Part shown: piece after piece, positions 17,749-25,760 of the stretch
Position numbering within the stretch: position 1 is the first letter of the stretch
Layout: each line of letters opens with the position of its first letter
Assembly: GCA_938092015.1 (NCBI GenBank)
Contig: CALKOT010000030.1
Coordinates: 1-55,461 of the forward strand
Length of the DNA stretch: 55,461 bases
DNA from: an uncultured Paracoccaceae bacterium
Lineage (GTDB): Bacteria > Pseudomonadota > Alphaproteobacteria > Rhodobacterales > Rhodobacteraceae
Reading direction: 5' to 3'
Program-made: the position numbers and the translations under genes
Notes under the pieces: model-generated
Databases searched by the model: none
The model's input: the letters and a program-made list of their open reading frames with translations, nothing else
Told to the model about the DNA's origin: nothing

Positions 17749-19125
17749 TTAGTCGTACATTTCGCGGTATCGGTTCACGATCCGCTGGGCGATGATGTTG
17801 AGCAGAAGCGTAACGCAGAACAGCGTGAAGCCTAGCGTAAAGGCGGGGCCAGCGGCGGTGGACGCCTCTGTATCGCCGGTGATCAGCATGACGATCTGGA
17901 CTGTCACTGTGGTCACAGCTTCCAGCGGGTTCGCCGTCAGGTTCGCGCCTTGCCCAGCAGCCATGACAACGATCATCGTCTCGCCAATCGCGCGAGAGAC
18001 GCCCAACAAAACGGCGGAAACGACGCCGGGCAGGGCGGCTGGTAAGACGACCAGGCGCATCGTTTCGGCCTTGGTCGCGCCCAGGCAGTAGGACCCGTCG
18101 CGCAGGCTTTGCGGGACAGAGTTGATGACGTCGTCTGAGAGGGACGAGACGAACGGAATGATCATGATCCCCATGACGATCCCGGCGGCCAGCGCGCTTT
18201 CGGACGCCACGGTCAGGCCAATGCTTTCACCAGCGCCCCGGATGAACGGGCCGAGCGTTAGGGCGGCGAAGAAGCCGTATACGACGGTGGGGATGCCTGC
18301 GAGCAGCTCCAACATCGGTTTCGCGATGGACCGGACGCGGGGCGAGGCGAAGTCAGAGAGGTAGATCGCAGCCAGCAAGCCGATGGGTGTGGCGACCAGC
18401 ATGGCGATGATCGTGATCATGATCGTGCCTGCGAACAGCGGGATCGCGCCGACCTTGTCGGGGTCCATCTCGCCCGACTGGACGCCAGATAGCGGCGACC
18501 AGTTCAGGCCGAACAGGTATTTCCAGACCTGCCAGTCGATCTTGCCGAAGAAATTCAGCGTCTCACCCATCAGCGACAAGATGATGCCGACGGTTGTCAG
18601 GATGGCGATGACGGCGGCACCCCAGAGGAAGTAGGAGACGATCCGCTCTGAACGGTTGCGTGCGCGCCAAGACAGCGAGATCTGGCGCAGCGTCAGCATG
18701 AAAGTCGCCACCGCGGCGGCGATGCCGATGAAGGCGGTCACCCATGTGCGCGTCGCCTCTAAGCTGGCGTAGCTGTCTGCGATCTGCAGCCGCAGCTTAT
18801 CTTCCTGCGAGGCGATGTCGCCAGAGGCCAGCGCGATGGCGTCTGAGAGGACAAGCTCGCGCTGGATGTTTGAGGCCGTCGGCGCCGCTTCGATGATCGT
18901 CGCCATCAGCTGGGATTCGATAATGCTGGCGCCTAGACCCGCCGCCAACGAGATCGCGGCGATCCCGGCCATGGCGACCCAAATCGCGCCGTAAGCGCCG
19001 TGGTAGACCGGGCGGGAATGCAGGCTGACTTGATTGGCACCCGCCAGCGATCGGGCCTTGCCGCGTCCCAAAATGAACGAAGTCGCCGCAAGAAGCAGGA
19101 CGATGATGATGGCAAGCTGTATCAT
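17749..19125 (-). CDS. pstC: phosphate ABC transporter permease PstC, long form
   Basis: A 458-residue permease; the usual length is about 310-330. The first 200 residues add extra membrane helices (1-20, 45-70, 125-145) and an extracytoplasmic loop before the permease core that begins at GAIPLFAGTIMITIIAMLVATP. The EAA-type loop is SYCLGATKAETMRLVVLPAALPG, and GVSRAIGETMIVVMAAG is the PstC-typical motif. It pairs with PstA and PstB to import phosphate delivered by PstS. A stem-loop lies between pstS and this gene. Confidence 0.95.
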   Translation of the reverse strand: MIQLAIIIVLLLAATSFILGRGKARSLAGANQVSLHSRPVYHGAYGAIWVAMAGIAAISLAAGLGASIIESQLMATIIEAAPTASNIQRELVLSDAIALASGDIASQEDKLRLQIADSYASLEATRTWVTAFIGIAAAVATFMLTLRQISLSWRARNRSERIVSYFLWGAAVIAILTTVGIILSLMGETLNFFGKIDWQVWKYLFGLNWSPLSGVQSGEMDPDKVGAIPLFAGTIMITIIAMLVATPIGLLAAIYLSDFASPRVRSIAKPMLELLAGIPTVVYGFFAALTLGPFIRGAGESIGLTVASESALAAGIVMGIMIIPFVSSLSDDVINSVPQSLRDGSYCLGATKAETMRLVVLPAALPGVVSAVLLGVSRAIGETMIVVMAAGQGANLTANPLEAVTTVTVQIVMLITGDTEASTAAGPAFTLGFTLFCVTLLLNIIAQRIVNRYREMYD

Positions 19126-19146
19126 GAAGGCGGTCCGCGAAATATT

Positions 19147-19172
19147 GGCACGCCCGAGGGACTGGGCGCGCC
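19147..19172 (-). promoter_or_regulatory. pstS-pstC intercistronic stem-loop
   Basis: GGCACGCCC and GGGCGCGCC (19147-19155 and 19164-19172) pair with one mismatch around an 8-base loop, 20 bases after the pstS stop. No U-tract on the transcribed strand. It probably protects the pstS mRNA 3' end or attenuates, giving more binding protein than permease, as in many ABC operons. Confidence 0.4.
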
Positions 19173-19191
19173 TGAGACTTGCTTTTGGCGA

Positions 19192-20190
19192 TTACGATCC
19201 GAGGTCAGCTTCGCTGATGGGCGTCAGGGCTTTGACGCGCTCTGCATTTACCTCAAACAAGTCCTCGTCTACCGGGATCAGACCTTTGTCGACCAGATAG
19301 CCTTCCTCGCCCGCCGCTTCGTCGGATGCGAACTCAGCGGCGTATTCGGCGATGCCAGGGATGACGCCGACATGCTGTTTCTTGATGTAGAAGTACAGCG
19401 AGCGGGACACGGGGTAGGCGCCGTCTGCGATGTTCTCAAAGGTCGGCTCAACACCGTCAACCAGCGCGCCGCGCAGCTTGTCTGAGTTCTGGTCAAGGAA
19501 GGAAAACCCGAAGACACCCAGGGCGTTAGGGTTCGCTTCCAGCTTTGAGACGATCAGGTTGTCGTTTTCACCAGCTTCGATGAAAGCGCCATCCTCGCGA
19601 ATGTGAGAGCCTGCCTTTTTGCAGTATGCTTTGTCGCCAGCTTCCGCTTTGGCGCAGCCCTTTTGCATCACCAGCTCTTCAAACGCATCGCGCGTGCCGG
19701 ATGATGGCGGCGGGCCAAGAACTTCGATCTTGATGTTCGGGAGGGACGGATCGATCTCGGACCACTTGGAAGGTTTAGGGCCTTCGGCGGCCAGTGCGGT
19801 CCAAAGCTGTTCGCGGCTGACTGAGAATGCCGGGGCGCCTTTGGCGTTGGCGACAACGATGCCGTCATAACCGACGATTGCTTCAACAGCATCGACGCCA
19901 TTTTCTTTGCACAGCTTGATCTCTTTCGCTTTGATCCGGCGCGATGCGTTCGTCATGTCAGGGTGGTCAACACCGACGCCTGCGCAAAACAGCTTCAGAC
20001 CGCCGCCAGATCCGGTTGATTCAACAACTGGCGTCTTGAAGTCAGTCGTTTTGCCGAACGTCTCGGCCACAGCGGTTGAGAAGGGAAAGACGGTTGAGGA
20101 TCCGACGATACGGATCTGGTCGCGGGCTTCGGCGGCGCCAGCTGCGGCGACAAGCGCTGCTGCGGCGAGTGTGAAAGTGAACTTCGACAT
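19192..20190 (-). CDS. pstS: periplasmic phosphate-binding protein PstS
   Basis: A 332-residue periplasmic binding protein. The signal peptide is MSKFTFTLAAAALVAAAGAAEA, with cleavage after AEA. The phosphate site is recognisable as GSSTVFPF, the ESTGSGGGL loop, and SSGTRDAFEELV. The start at 20190 is chosen because GGAG lies 8 bases upstream; two earlier in-frame Met residues would spoil the leader. First gene after the Pho box, so strongly induced by phosphate starvation. Confidence 0.96.
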   Translation of the reverse strand: MSKFTFTLAAAALVAAAGAAEARDQIRIVGSSTVFPFSTAVAETFGKTTDFKTPVVESTGSGGGLKLFCAGVGVDHPDMTNASRRIKAKEIKLCKENGVDAVEAIVGYDGIVVANAKGAPAFSVSREQLWTALAAEGPKPSKWSEIDPSLPNIKIEVLGPPPSSGTRDAFEELVMQKGCAKAEAGDKAYCKKAGSHIREDGAFIEAGENDNLIVSKLEANPNALGVFGFSFLDQNSDKLRGALVDGVEPTFENIADGAYPVSRSLYFYIKKQHVGVIPGIAEYAAEFASDEAAGEEGYLVDKGLIPVDEDLFEVNAERVKALTPISEADLGS

Positions 20191-20264
20191 CGTGTTCTCC
20201 ATCAGGAATGCCGACATATTCGCCGGCTCCTGACGATGTTCTACGAAGTCGATGCGAACCCAAT

Positions 20265-20293
20265 GTAACAGTGATGCGACAGTTTCATGACAG
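20265..20293 (-). promoter_or_regulatory. Pho box (three PhoB-binding repeats) upstream of pstS
   Basis: Read on the minus strand, CTGTCAT (20287-20293), CTGTCGC (20276-20282) and CTGTTAC (20265-20271) are spaced exactly 11 bp apart, matching the tandem CTGTCAT half-sites of the PhoB box. It lies 75-103 bases before pstS and directly after phoR, so phosphate control is expected for pstSCAB-phoU-phoB. Confidence 0.9.
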
Positions 20294-20326
20294 CCTGTGG
20301 ATATGCTGGCATTCGCGTTAGCCTGG

Positions 20327-21367
20327 TTAATCAGCCTCTGGCAGCAATACCGTAAAGGTCGACCCTTCGCCTTCGACGCTGTCGATCAGCAGACGGCCCC
20401 GATGGCGTTGGACGATGTGTTTGACAATTGCCAGTCCCAGTCCGGTGCCGCCCTTTTCGCGCGATCGCCCATCATCAACACGATAGAACCTTTCTGTAAG
20501 GCGGGGCAGATGGCGTCGTGCGATGCCTTCGCCCTGATCAGTTACAGCGACGCTGACAGCTGATCCGCGAAAGCTGGGTGCGTTCGGTAGTTGGTCCAGA
20601 GATATGCTGACGATGCCGCCTTCACCGCCATATTTTACCGCATTTTCAATGAGGTTAAGGAACACTTGATTCAGTTGATCCTCATCCCCCTGCACTAGGA
20701 GCGGCGTATCCGACGTTGTAACTTCAACGTTCACTTTAGCTTTGGCGACGGGCTGCGCGAGAACCGCGATGACGCGTGTGACAAGCTCACCGATGTTAAC
20801 GGATGAGCGCGGCTGAACATGGGCGTCGCTTTCGACTTTCGACAGGGACAGCAGATCACCGATCAGCCGATCCATGCGTCCAGCTTCTTGTTTCATCAGC
20901 TCAAGAAACCGCTTTTGCGCCTGCTCATCATCTTTGGCCGGACCCTGCAACGTCTCGATAAACCCAGATATTGAAGTCAGTGGCGATCGCAGTTCGTGGC
21001 TGACATTGGCGACGAAGTCGCTACGCATCCTTTCCGCTGCGCGAATGTCGGTCTGATCCGCGAAACTGACCACCATCCCACTTTCGCCTACGCTGGACGC
21101 CCTCACCTGAAAATCACCGCGAAGAACGCTGTCCAATGCCATCAATTCCTGGGCGTGGCGCCTGTTGGTCAGACAGTCGTCAATCAAGCGCAGAACTTCT
21201 GGCCTGCGCATTATCGCGACGAAATTCTGCCCAGTTGTATCTTGCCCAAAAGTGGCCTGCGCAGGTGTGTTTGCAGCCTGGATGATGCGGCGATTATCCA
21301 GAAAGAACGCGACATTCGAAAAGCCGTTCAAAAAGTCTTCAAGGGTCTTTTGTGAAGCGTCAATCAT
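20327..21367 (-). CDS. phoR: phosphate regulon sensor histidine kinase PhoR (no membrane helices)
   Basis: A 346-residue histidine kinase. Residues 1-105 form a PAS-like domain (FLDNRRIIQAANTPAQATFG). HisKA carries FVANVSHELRSPL with the phosphorylated His, and the ATPase domain has LIENAVKYGG (N box), DQGEGIARRHL (G1) and GTGLGLAIVKHIV (G2). Unlike E. coli PhoR it has no hydrophobic N-terminus, so it must be soluble and reach PstSCAB-PhoU through protein contact. It is first in the cluster; the Pho box lies between it and pstS, so its own expression may be less phosphate-dependent. Confidence 0.93.
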   Translation of the reverse strand: MIDASQKTLEDFLNGFSNVAFFLDNRRIIQAANTPAQATFGQDTTGQNFVAIMRRPEVLRLIDDCLTNRRHAQELMALDSVLRGDFQVRASSVGESGMVVSFADQTDIRAAERMRSDFVANVSHELRSPLTSISGFIETLQGPAKDDEQAQKRFLELMKQEAGRMDRLIGDLLSLSKVESDAHVQPRSSVNIGELVTRVIAVLAQPVAKAKVNVEVTTSDTPLLVQGDEDQLNQVFLNLIENAVKYGGEGGIVSISLDQLPNAPSFRGSAVSVAVTDQGEGIARRHLPRLTERFYRVDDGRSREKGGTGLGLAIVKHIVQRHRGRLLIDSVEGEGSTFTVLLPEAD

Positions 21368-21628
21368 GTCTCAACTCGAATCGGAACCCGCAGACTTGGT
21401 ACAATCGATGTTTGTCGGGGCGCCAGTCCAGACAATCTCACGCACTAGTGGAGCTATTGGTTAATGCTCATCTAGTGCGGGAATTCAGGAGGCCTAATTT
21501 GTAATATAAGTGTTAATTTTTACATATTACGGCATTCGAAAGCCGGAATTTCCACGATACATGAGGTATATTTTGCTTCGTGAGCGCGGTTAATACCGCG
21601 TTAAGACTAGGATCTGGGGCGCTGAACA
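21368..21628. other. intergenic region between phoR and the VPLPA-CTERM gene
   Basis: 261 bases between divergent genes. A relatively AT-rich stretch around 21500-21540 contains repeated short T/A runs (TAATTTGTAATATAAGTGTTAATTTTTAC). Seen besides: the palindrome CGCGGTTAATACCGCG (21585-21600) and the CtrA-type site overlapping it. A half-site like TTAA-N7-CTAG is at about 21461-21475. No coding frame. Confidence 0.5.
21590..21604 (+). promoter_or_regulatory. CtrA-type binding site
   Basis: TTAA-TACCGCG-TTAA is a perfect match to the alphaproteobacterial CtrA consensus TTAA-N7-TTAA. It overlaps a 16-bp perfect palindrome and lies 24 bases before the ATG of the VPLPA-CTERM gene. Confidence 0.55.
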
Positions 21629-22249
21629 ATGGCTACTTTAGCTAAATCGTTAACTGTTGGCATAATCTTTTTGATGACGCTTGTTCTGCCAGCAAGCGCG
21701 ATCACGTGGCGCTTTGTCGACGTTGCGGTTTTGACCAACACGTCGGGGTCAGGTCAGTTCGACGCCCGGATTTCAGGCACGTTCGATTACGACAGCGACA
21801 CAAATTTCATGTCGAATATCAACATCACTGTCGTAAGCACTGGCCTTGAAGGTACGCCCAGCAGAAATCTGTATGATGGGCAGTACACTCAGGAAATTCT
21901 TCCGTCATTTAACAATATTTTTGACATCGCCAGAGACGGTGATGCCTTGGCGGATGGCGCGTTCGTCATTCAGTTGAAATTCGCCACGCCTTTGCTGAAC
22001 ACAACGTCACCGGGTGAGAAAGTCTTTCTTTCGAAAGCGTCTGTCGGGTTCTGTGAAACCTTTGACATAAACAGCGGCTGTAACACCGTCGATGAAGGCG
22101 GATTTGGCACTAACGAACTGACCAACCAGGGTAACCAGACGCTGGTCGGCGCCGTGACGCCGGTTCCTCTGCCTGCAGCATTGCCTTTGATGATTGCTGG
22201 CCTCGCAGGACTGGGCTTTGCCGCCCGCCGTCGCAGAGCAACGGCCTGA
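21629..22249 (+). CDS. VPLPA-CTERM sorting-domain exported protein
   Basis: A 206-residue secreted protein. N-terminal signal peptide (residues 1-24, cleavage after PASA). The middle is a beta-rich Asn/Thr/Gly-rich domain without recognised family and with two pairs of Cys. The C-terminus is PVPLPAALPLMIAGLAGLGF followed by ARRRR: the VPLPA motif, a membrane helix and an Arg cluster, i.e. the sorting signal processed by exosortase in Rhodobacterales. The exosortase is not in this window. Expected to be exported, cut and placed on the surface or in the exopolysaccharide. A CtrA site is immediately upstream. Confidence 0.85.
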   Translation: MATLAKSLTVGIIFLMTLVLPASAITWRFVDVAVLTNTSGSGQFDARISGTFDYDSDTNFMSNINITVVSTGLEGTPSRNLYDGQYTQEILPSFNNIFDIARDGDALADGAFVIQLKFATPLLNTTSPGEKVFLSKASVGFCETFDINSGCNTVDEGGFGTNELTNQGNQTLVGAVTPVPLPAALPLMIAGLAGLGFAARRRRATA

Positions 22250-22261
22250 TACTCAACGTTG

Positions 22262-23167
22262 TCAGGACTTGATAAAGGTGCCTGACTGAAGCTCGTTCAC
22301 CGCTTGAACAAGCTCTTCCCTCGTGTTCATGACAATCGGCCCGTGCCACGCAACGGGTTCCTGAATTGGCGCGCCTGACACCAGCAGGAATCTGACGCCC
22401 GCTGGCCCCGCCTGCACTGTGATCTCATCGCCCTGATCAAAGACAACCAGTGTGCGGTCACCTGACATGTCGCGGATGGAATGCTCTTGGCCGGCGAATT
22501 CCTTCTCAACCAGCACGCCTGTGGGTTTTGAGGCATAGGCGAAGTCGCCTGATCCAGCGAAGATGTAAGCAAAAGCGTGGCGGCCAACCTCCATCTTGAT
22601 GGTCTTTTTCAGGCCGGGTGGAATCGAGATGTCGATATAGCGTGGGTCGGCGGCGATGCCGTCAACCGGGCCGGTTTGCCCCCAAAAGTCACCGCAGATG
22701 ATACGTGCTTTCGAACCATCATCCTCGATCACCTCAGGAATGTCGTTGGCTGTCACATCCTGATAGCGCGGCGCGCACATCTTATCGGCAGAGGGCAGAT
22801 TGGCCCAAAGTTGAAACCCATGCATTCGGCCCCGCGCGTCGCCCTTGGGCATTTCCTGATGCATGATCCCGCTGCCAGCGGTCATCCATTGCACGTCGCC
22901 CGCGCCAAGGTTGCCAACGTTGCCGAGGCTGTCGCCATGCTCCACCGATCCTTCGAGGATATAGGTGATCGTCTCTATCCCGCGATGGGGGTGCCAGGGA
23001 AAGCCTTTGAGGTACTGGTCCGGCTCATCATTGCGGAAATCATCCAGTAACAGGAACGGGTCCAGTTCGGTGGGGTCGCCAAAGCCAAAGGCGCGGGACA
23101 GATGCACGCCGGCACCCTCTAACGTAGGCTGCGCGGCGCTTTGGCGTTTGATGGGGCGAACAGACAT
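22262..23167 (-). CDS. pirin family protein
   Basis: A 301-residue bicupin. The N-terminal cupin shows FPWHPHRGIETITYILEG, then GDVQWMTAGSGIMHQE. The His/His/His/Glu set is the Fe-binding site of pirins, some of which have quercetinase activity. The C-terminal cupin (residues 170-290) has lost metal ligands as usual. Role in bacteria is uncertain (stress, flavonoid dioxygenase or regulator). Convergent with the VPLPA-CTERM gene and divergent from the DUF3179 gene. Confidence 0.93.
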   Translation of the reverse strand: MSVRPIKRQSAAQPTLEGAGVHLSRAFGFGDPTELDPFLLLDDFRNDEPDQYLKGFPWHPHRGIETITYILEGSVEHGDSLGNVGNLGAGDVQWMTAGSGIMHQEMPKGDARGRMHGFQLWANLPSADKMCAPRYQDVTANDIPEVIEDDGSKARIICGDFWGQTGPVDGIAADPRYIDISIPPGLKKTIKMEVGRHAFAYIFAGSGDFAYASKPTGVLVEKEFAGQEHSIRDMSGDRTLVVFDQGDEITVQAGPAGVRFLLVSGAPIQEPVAWHGPIVMNTREELVQAVNELQSGTFIKS

Positions 23168-23330
23168 TGGCGTTCCTCATTGCGTTAAAACAGAGATAGT
23201 CCACCACCTAGCGCCCGTCATCTGCAGATTTGGAAACAATCTGTGCGATCACAGGCCAATTCAACCAGACGTGAGGGGCCGGTGGCGCGGGAAGGCGCTA
23301 TTGTAGTTCACTGAAACAGGAGACGTCTTC

Positions 23331-24707
23331 ATGCCCACACGCCGTAGCACTTTGATGGGCCTAGTCGCCGCCGCTGCGCCTTATCGCTTGCTGGCGCAGG
23401 CTGCGGATGAAGACAAATGGATCGAGGACGCCCTGCTGACGCTGGTCTTCGGCTCTTCCGTCGACATTCCGCCCGCGCTGAGGTTCCTGACAGAGCGGGG
23501 GCGTCAGGACGTCGTCAGCGGGCTGATCTTCGCCCTCATGTTCAGCCGCTATGATCGAACAGAAATTCTTGCCGCGCTTAGCGACCTGACGGGTGAAACC
23601 GGCCTTCGCAGTTGGCCGGACTGGGCGCTGTGGCAAGAGGCGCACCCAGAGGTGAAATCTCACCCTGCCTTTTACGTCATGAAACGCACGTTCCTGATGG
23701 AGAAAGAACCAAACTGGAGGCCCTTTTTGCGCCCAGAGTTTATCGCGGACGGCGCGATGGACATCCGGTTCGAAGAGGTGGTCTGGGGCGGCGTCCATCG
23801 CGACACCATTGCACCGCTTGATTTCCCGGATTTGATCGCGGCGGGGGATGCAGACTATCTGCGCGATGATGACCTTGTTTTCGGGGTGGAGATCAACGGC
23901 GACATCCGCGCTTACCCGCTGCGGATCATGGGTTGGCATGAGATGTTCAACGAAGTCATCGGTGGCGTCCCGGTTGCCTTGGCGTATTGCACGCTTTGCG
24001 GTGCGGGCATCCTTTTTGAAACGGCGGTTGAGGGGCGGGATGAGCCGTTTGTTTTCTCGACTTCAGGGTTCCTCTACCGTTCGAACAAGCTGATGTATGA
24101 CCGCCAAACGGAATCGATGTGGAACCAGTTCACCGGAAAGCCCGTATCCGGCGCTTTGCGTGGATCCAGGATTGAACTGACCCCGCGCCCTGTCACGATA
24201 GAGCCTTGGGGCGCCTGGAAGGCGCGCAATCCGGGCACGAAGGTGCTGACACTTTCAACAGGGCATGCTCAGGATTACGGGTCGGGCGTGGTTTACCGAG
24301 ACTATTTTGCATCGCCAGGTTTGATGTTTCCGACAACGGTCGACCAGACGCGGCTGCTTCAGAAAGACTATGTCTTTGGCATCCGCCAGTTTGGCGCGGC
24401 CAAGGCGTGGTCGCTTGCCGCGTTTGAAGGGGGCAGGGTGCTGAATGACAGGATCGGTGACATGCCATTGGTGCTGATCGGCGACGCTGCTGGGCGGACC
24501 GTGCGGGCGTATGAGCGTGGGGGAATAGCCTTTCAGAAGGGACCCGATCAGGTCACTCTGATTGGCGAAGGCCAGATCTGGCGGATGACCGAGGCGGGGC
24601 TTGTCGCTGATAATGGCGCCATTTTGCCCCGTGTCGCGGGGCATGTGGCTTATTGGTTTGCCTGGGATAGCTACCTTGGACCAGAAGCAGAATTGGTGGA
24701 GGGATAA
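23331..24707 (+). CDS. DUF3179 domain-containing exported protein
   Basis: 458 residues. The N-terminus MPTRRSTLMGLVAAAAPYRLLA is a signal peptide with twin Arg. The DUF3179 core runs from about residue 150 to 430 and includes GDIRAYPLRIMGWHEMFNEV, then AYCTLCGAGILFE with a conserved CxxC, and FLYRSNKLMYDRQTESMWNQF. The CxxC and nearby His residues suggest a metal or heme-thiolate site, but the function of the family is unknown. No operon partners. Confidence 0.88.
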   Translation: MPTRRSTLMGLVAAAAPYRLLAQAADEDKWIEDALLTLVFGSSVDIPPALRFLTERGRQDVVSGLIFALMFSRYDRTEILAALSDLTGETGLRSWPDWALWQEAHPEVKSHPAFYVMKRTFLMEKEPNWRPFLRPEFIADGAMDIRFEEVVWGGVHRDTIAPLDFPDLIAAGDADYLRDDDLVFGVEINGDIRAYPLRIMGWHEMFNEVIGGVPVALAYCTLCGAGILFETAVEGRDEPFVFSTSGFLYRSNKLMYDRQTESMWNQFTGKPVSGALRGSRIELTPRPVTIEPWGAWKARNPGTKVLTLSTGHAQDYGSGVVYRDYFASPGLMFPTTVDQTRLLQKDYVFGIRQFGAAKAWSLAAFEGGRVLNDRIGDMPLVLIGDAAGRTVRAYERGGIAFQKGPDQVTLIGEGQIWRMTEAGLVADNGAILPRVAGHVAYWFAWDSYLGPEAELVEG

Positions 24708-24721
24708 AATCCGGCGCCAAA

Positions 24722-24806
24722 GCTTTCACATGTGAAAGAATATCTAAGTTATTGAAAAGTAACCAGTTACACACCGGTTGCCATAATATGTTCGTGCTAT
24801 GTTCCG
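24722..24806. repeat. intergenic palindromic element, copy 2
   Basis: Located between convergent DUF3179 and SDR genes. Begins with AAGCTTTCACATGTGAAAG; the perfect palindrome is at 24723-24738. After 7 bases comes AAGTTATTGA, then CACACCGGTTGCC, and it ends CTATGTTCCG as in copy 1. Copies 1 and 2 align over about 90 bases at roughly 60 percent identity by eye, with the palindrome identical. Confidence 0.65.
24790..24804 (+). promoter_or_regulatory. possible LexA (SOS) box inside copy 2 element
   Basis: GTTC-GTGCTAT-GTTC matches the alphaproteobacterial LexA consensus GTTC-N7-GTTC exactly. No convincing gene follows on either strand (24805-25001 holds nothing I can support), so it is either a fortuitous match or drives a small RNA. 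Confidence 0.35.
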
Positions 24807-25001
24807 ATTTTTGGGACTTGTTAGGCGAGCGCTGCGTTCAATTTACCAAAGTCTGCGACTGCCCATGTGGGACGCTTCGCTAGGTCATCGTTGGGCGGTT
24901 CATAGCGCCAAAACGTCGGAAGTGGTGACGACATGCAACGTCGCAATACGCCCGACTGAAGGCAGGCGTACGCGGTTGTGTTCGTCGGACCGCCCGGTGT
25001 T
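24805..25001. other. non-coding stretch before the SDR 3' end
   Basis: Together with the repeat element this makes a 294-base gap between convergent genes. An 80-codon frame on the plus strand has atypical composition, no ribosome site and ends inside the SDR gene; I see no supported gene. Confidence 0.4.
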
Positions 25002-25760
25002 TCAGGTCGCTGTCAGCCCGCCATCGATGGCAATCGCCTGACCCGTCATAAAACTGTTTTCCGGCGCGGCGGCCCAAAGCATCGCCTGCACCATTTCTTC
25101 TGGTTCAGCAATCCGGCGCATCGGGATGCGGGACAGGAATTTGGGGTCGATCTTTTCACCGGCTCCATCAACCGTCACCTTGCGCAACGTGTCGGCCATA
25201 TCGGTATCAGTGAAACTGGGGCAGATCGCATTTACGCGGATCTTATGCCGGGCGTATTCGTCAGCCACGGTCTTGGTCATGCCAACGACCGCGTGCTTGG
25301 CTGCGGCATAGGCTGAAAGACCGGGTGCAGAACCCAGACCCGCGACTGAAGCGACGTTTACGATGGCGCCGCCGCCCTGGGCCACCATGATGGGCAACTG
25401 GTGTTTCATGCAGAGGAAGCATCCACCTGCATTCACATTGATCTGCTTGTTAAAGGTCTCAATGCTTACATCTTCAAGCTTGGTAAGGTCATGTACGATA
25501 CCTGCGTTGTTCAGCGCGACATCCAGCCGCCCATCGCCAGTCTCTGCCGCCAACGCGACAAGGTTCTTGACCTGATCTTCTTTGGACACGTCACATTTCG
25601 CCCAAACGCCACCAAGCGCCTTGGCGACGTTTTCGACATCATCTGACACATCGCCAAGGACAACTTTCGCGCCCTCTGCCGCAAACATCTTCGCCGCCAG
25701 TGCGCCAAAACCACGGGCAGCGCCCGTGATCATGACGGTTTTACCTTTGAAGCGGCTCAT
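25002..25760 (-). CDS. SDR family oxidoreductase
   Basis: A 252-residue classical SDR. Seen: VMITGAARGFG (the last Gly motif position carries F instead of I), GDVSDD with Asp for NAD binding, NNAGIV, SVAG with the catalytic Ser, YAAAK (YxxxK), and the C-terminal FMTGQAIAIDGGL. Overlaps the end of the phosphotransferase gene by four bases and lies third in an SDR-phosphotransferase-SDR operon, which suggests oxidation of a hydroxyacyl intermediate in acyl-CoA or steroid-like catabolism (inference). Confidence 0.92.
   Translation of the reverse strand: MSRFKGKTVMITGAARGFGALAAKMFAAEGAKVVLGDVSDDVENVAKALGGVWAKCDVSKEDQVKNLVALAAETGDGRLDVALNNAGIVHDLTKLEDVSIETFNKQINVNAGGCFLCMKHQLPIMVAQGGGAIVNVASVAGLGSAPGLSAYAAAKHAVVGMTKTVADEYARHKIRVNAICPSFTDTDMADTLRKVTVDGAGEKIDPKFLSRIPMRRIAEPEEMVQAMLWAAAPENSFMTGQAIAIDGGLTAT

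Noticed and set aside
24799-25041. 80-codon plus-strand frame after repeat copy 2
   Set aside because: Starts inside the SOS-like box, no ribosome site, composition not coding-like, and overlaps the SDR 3' end.
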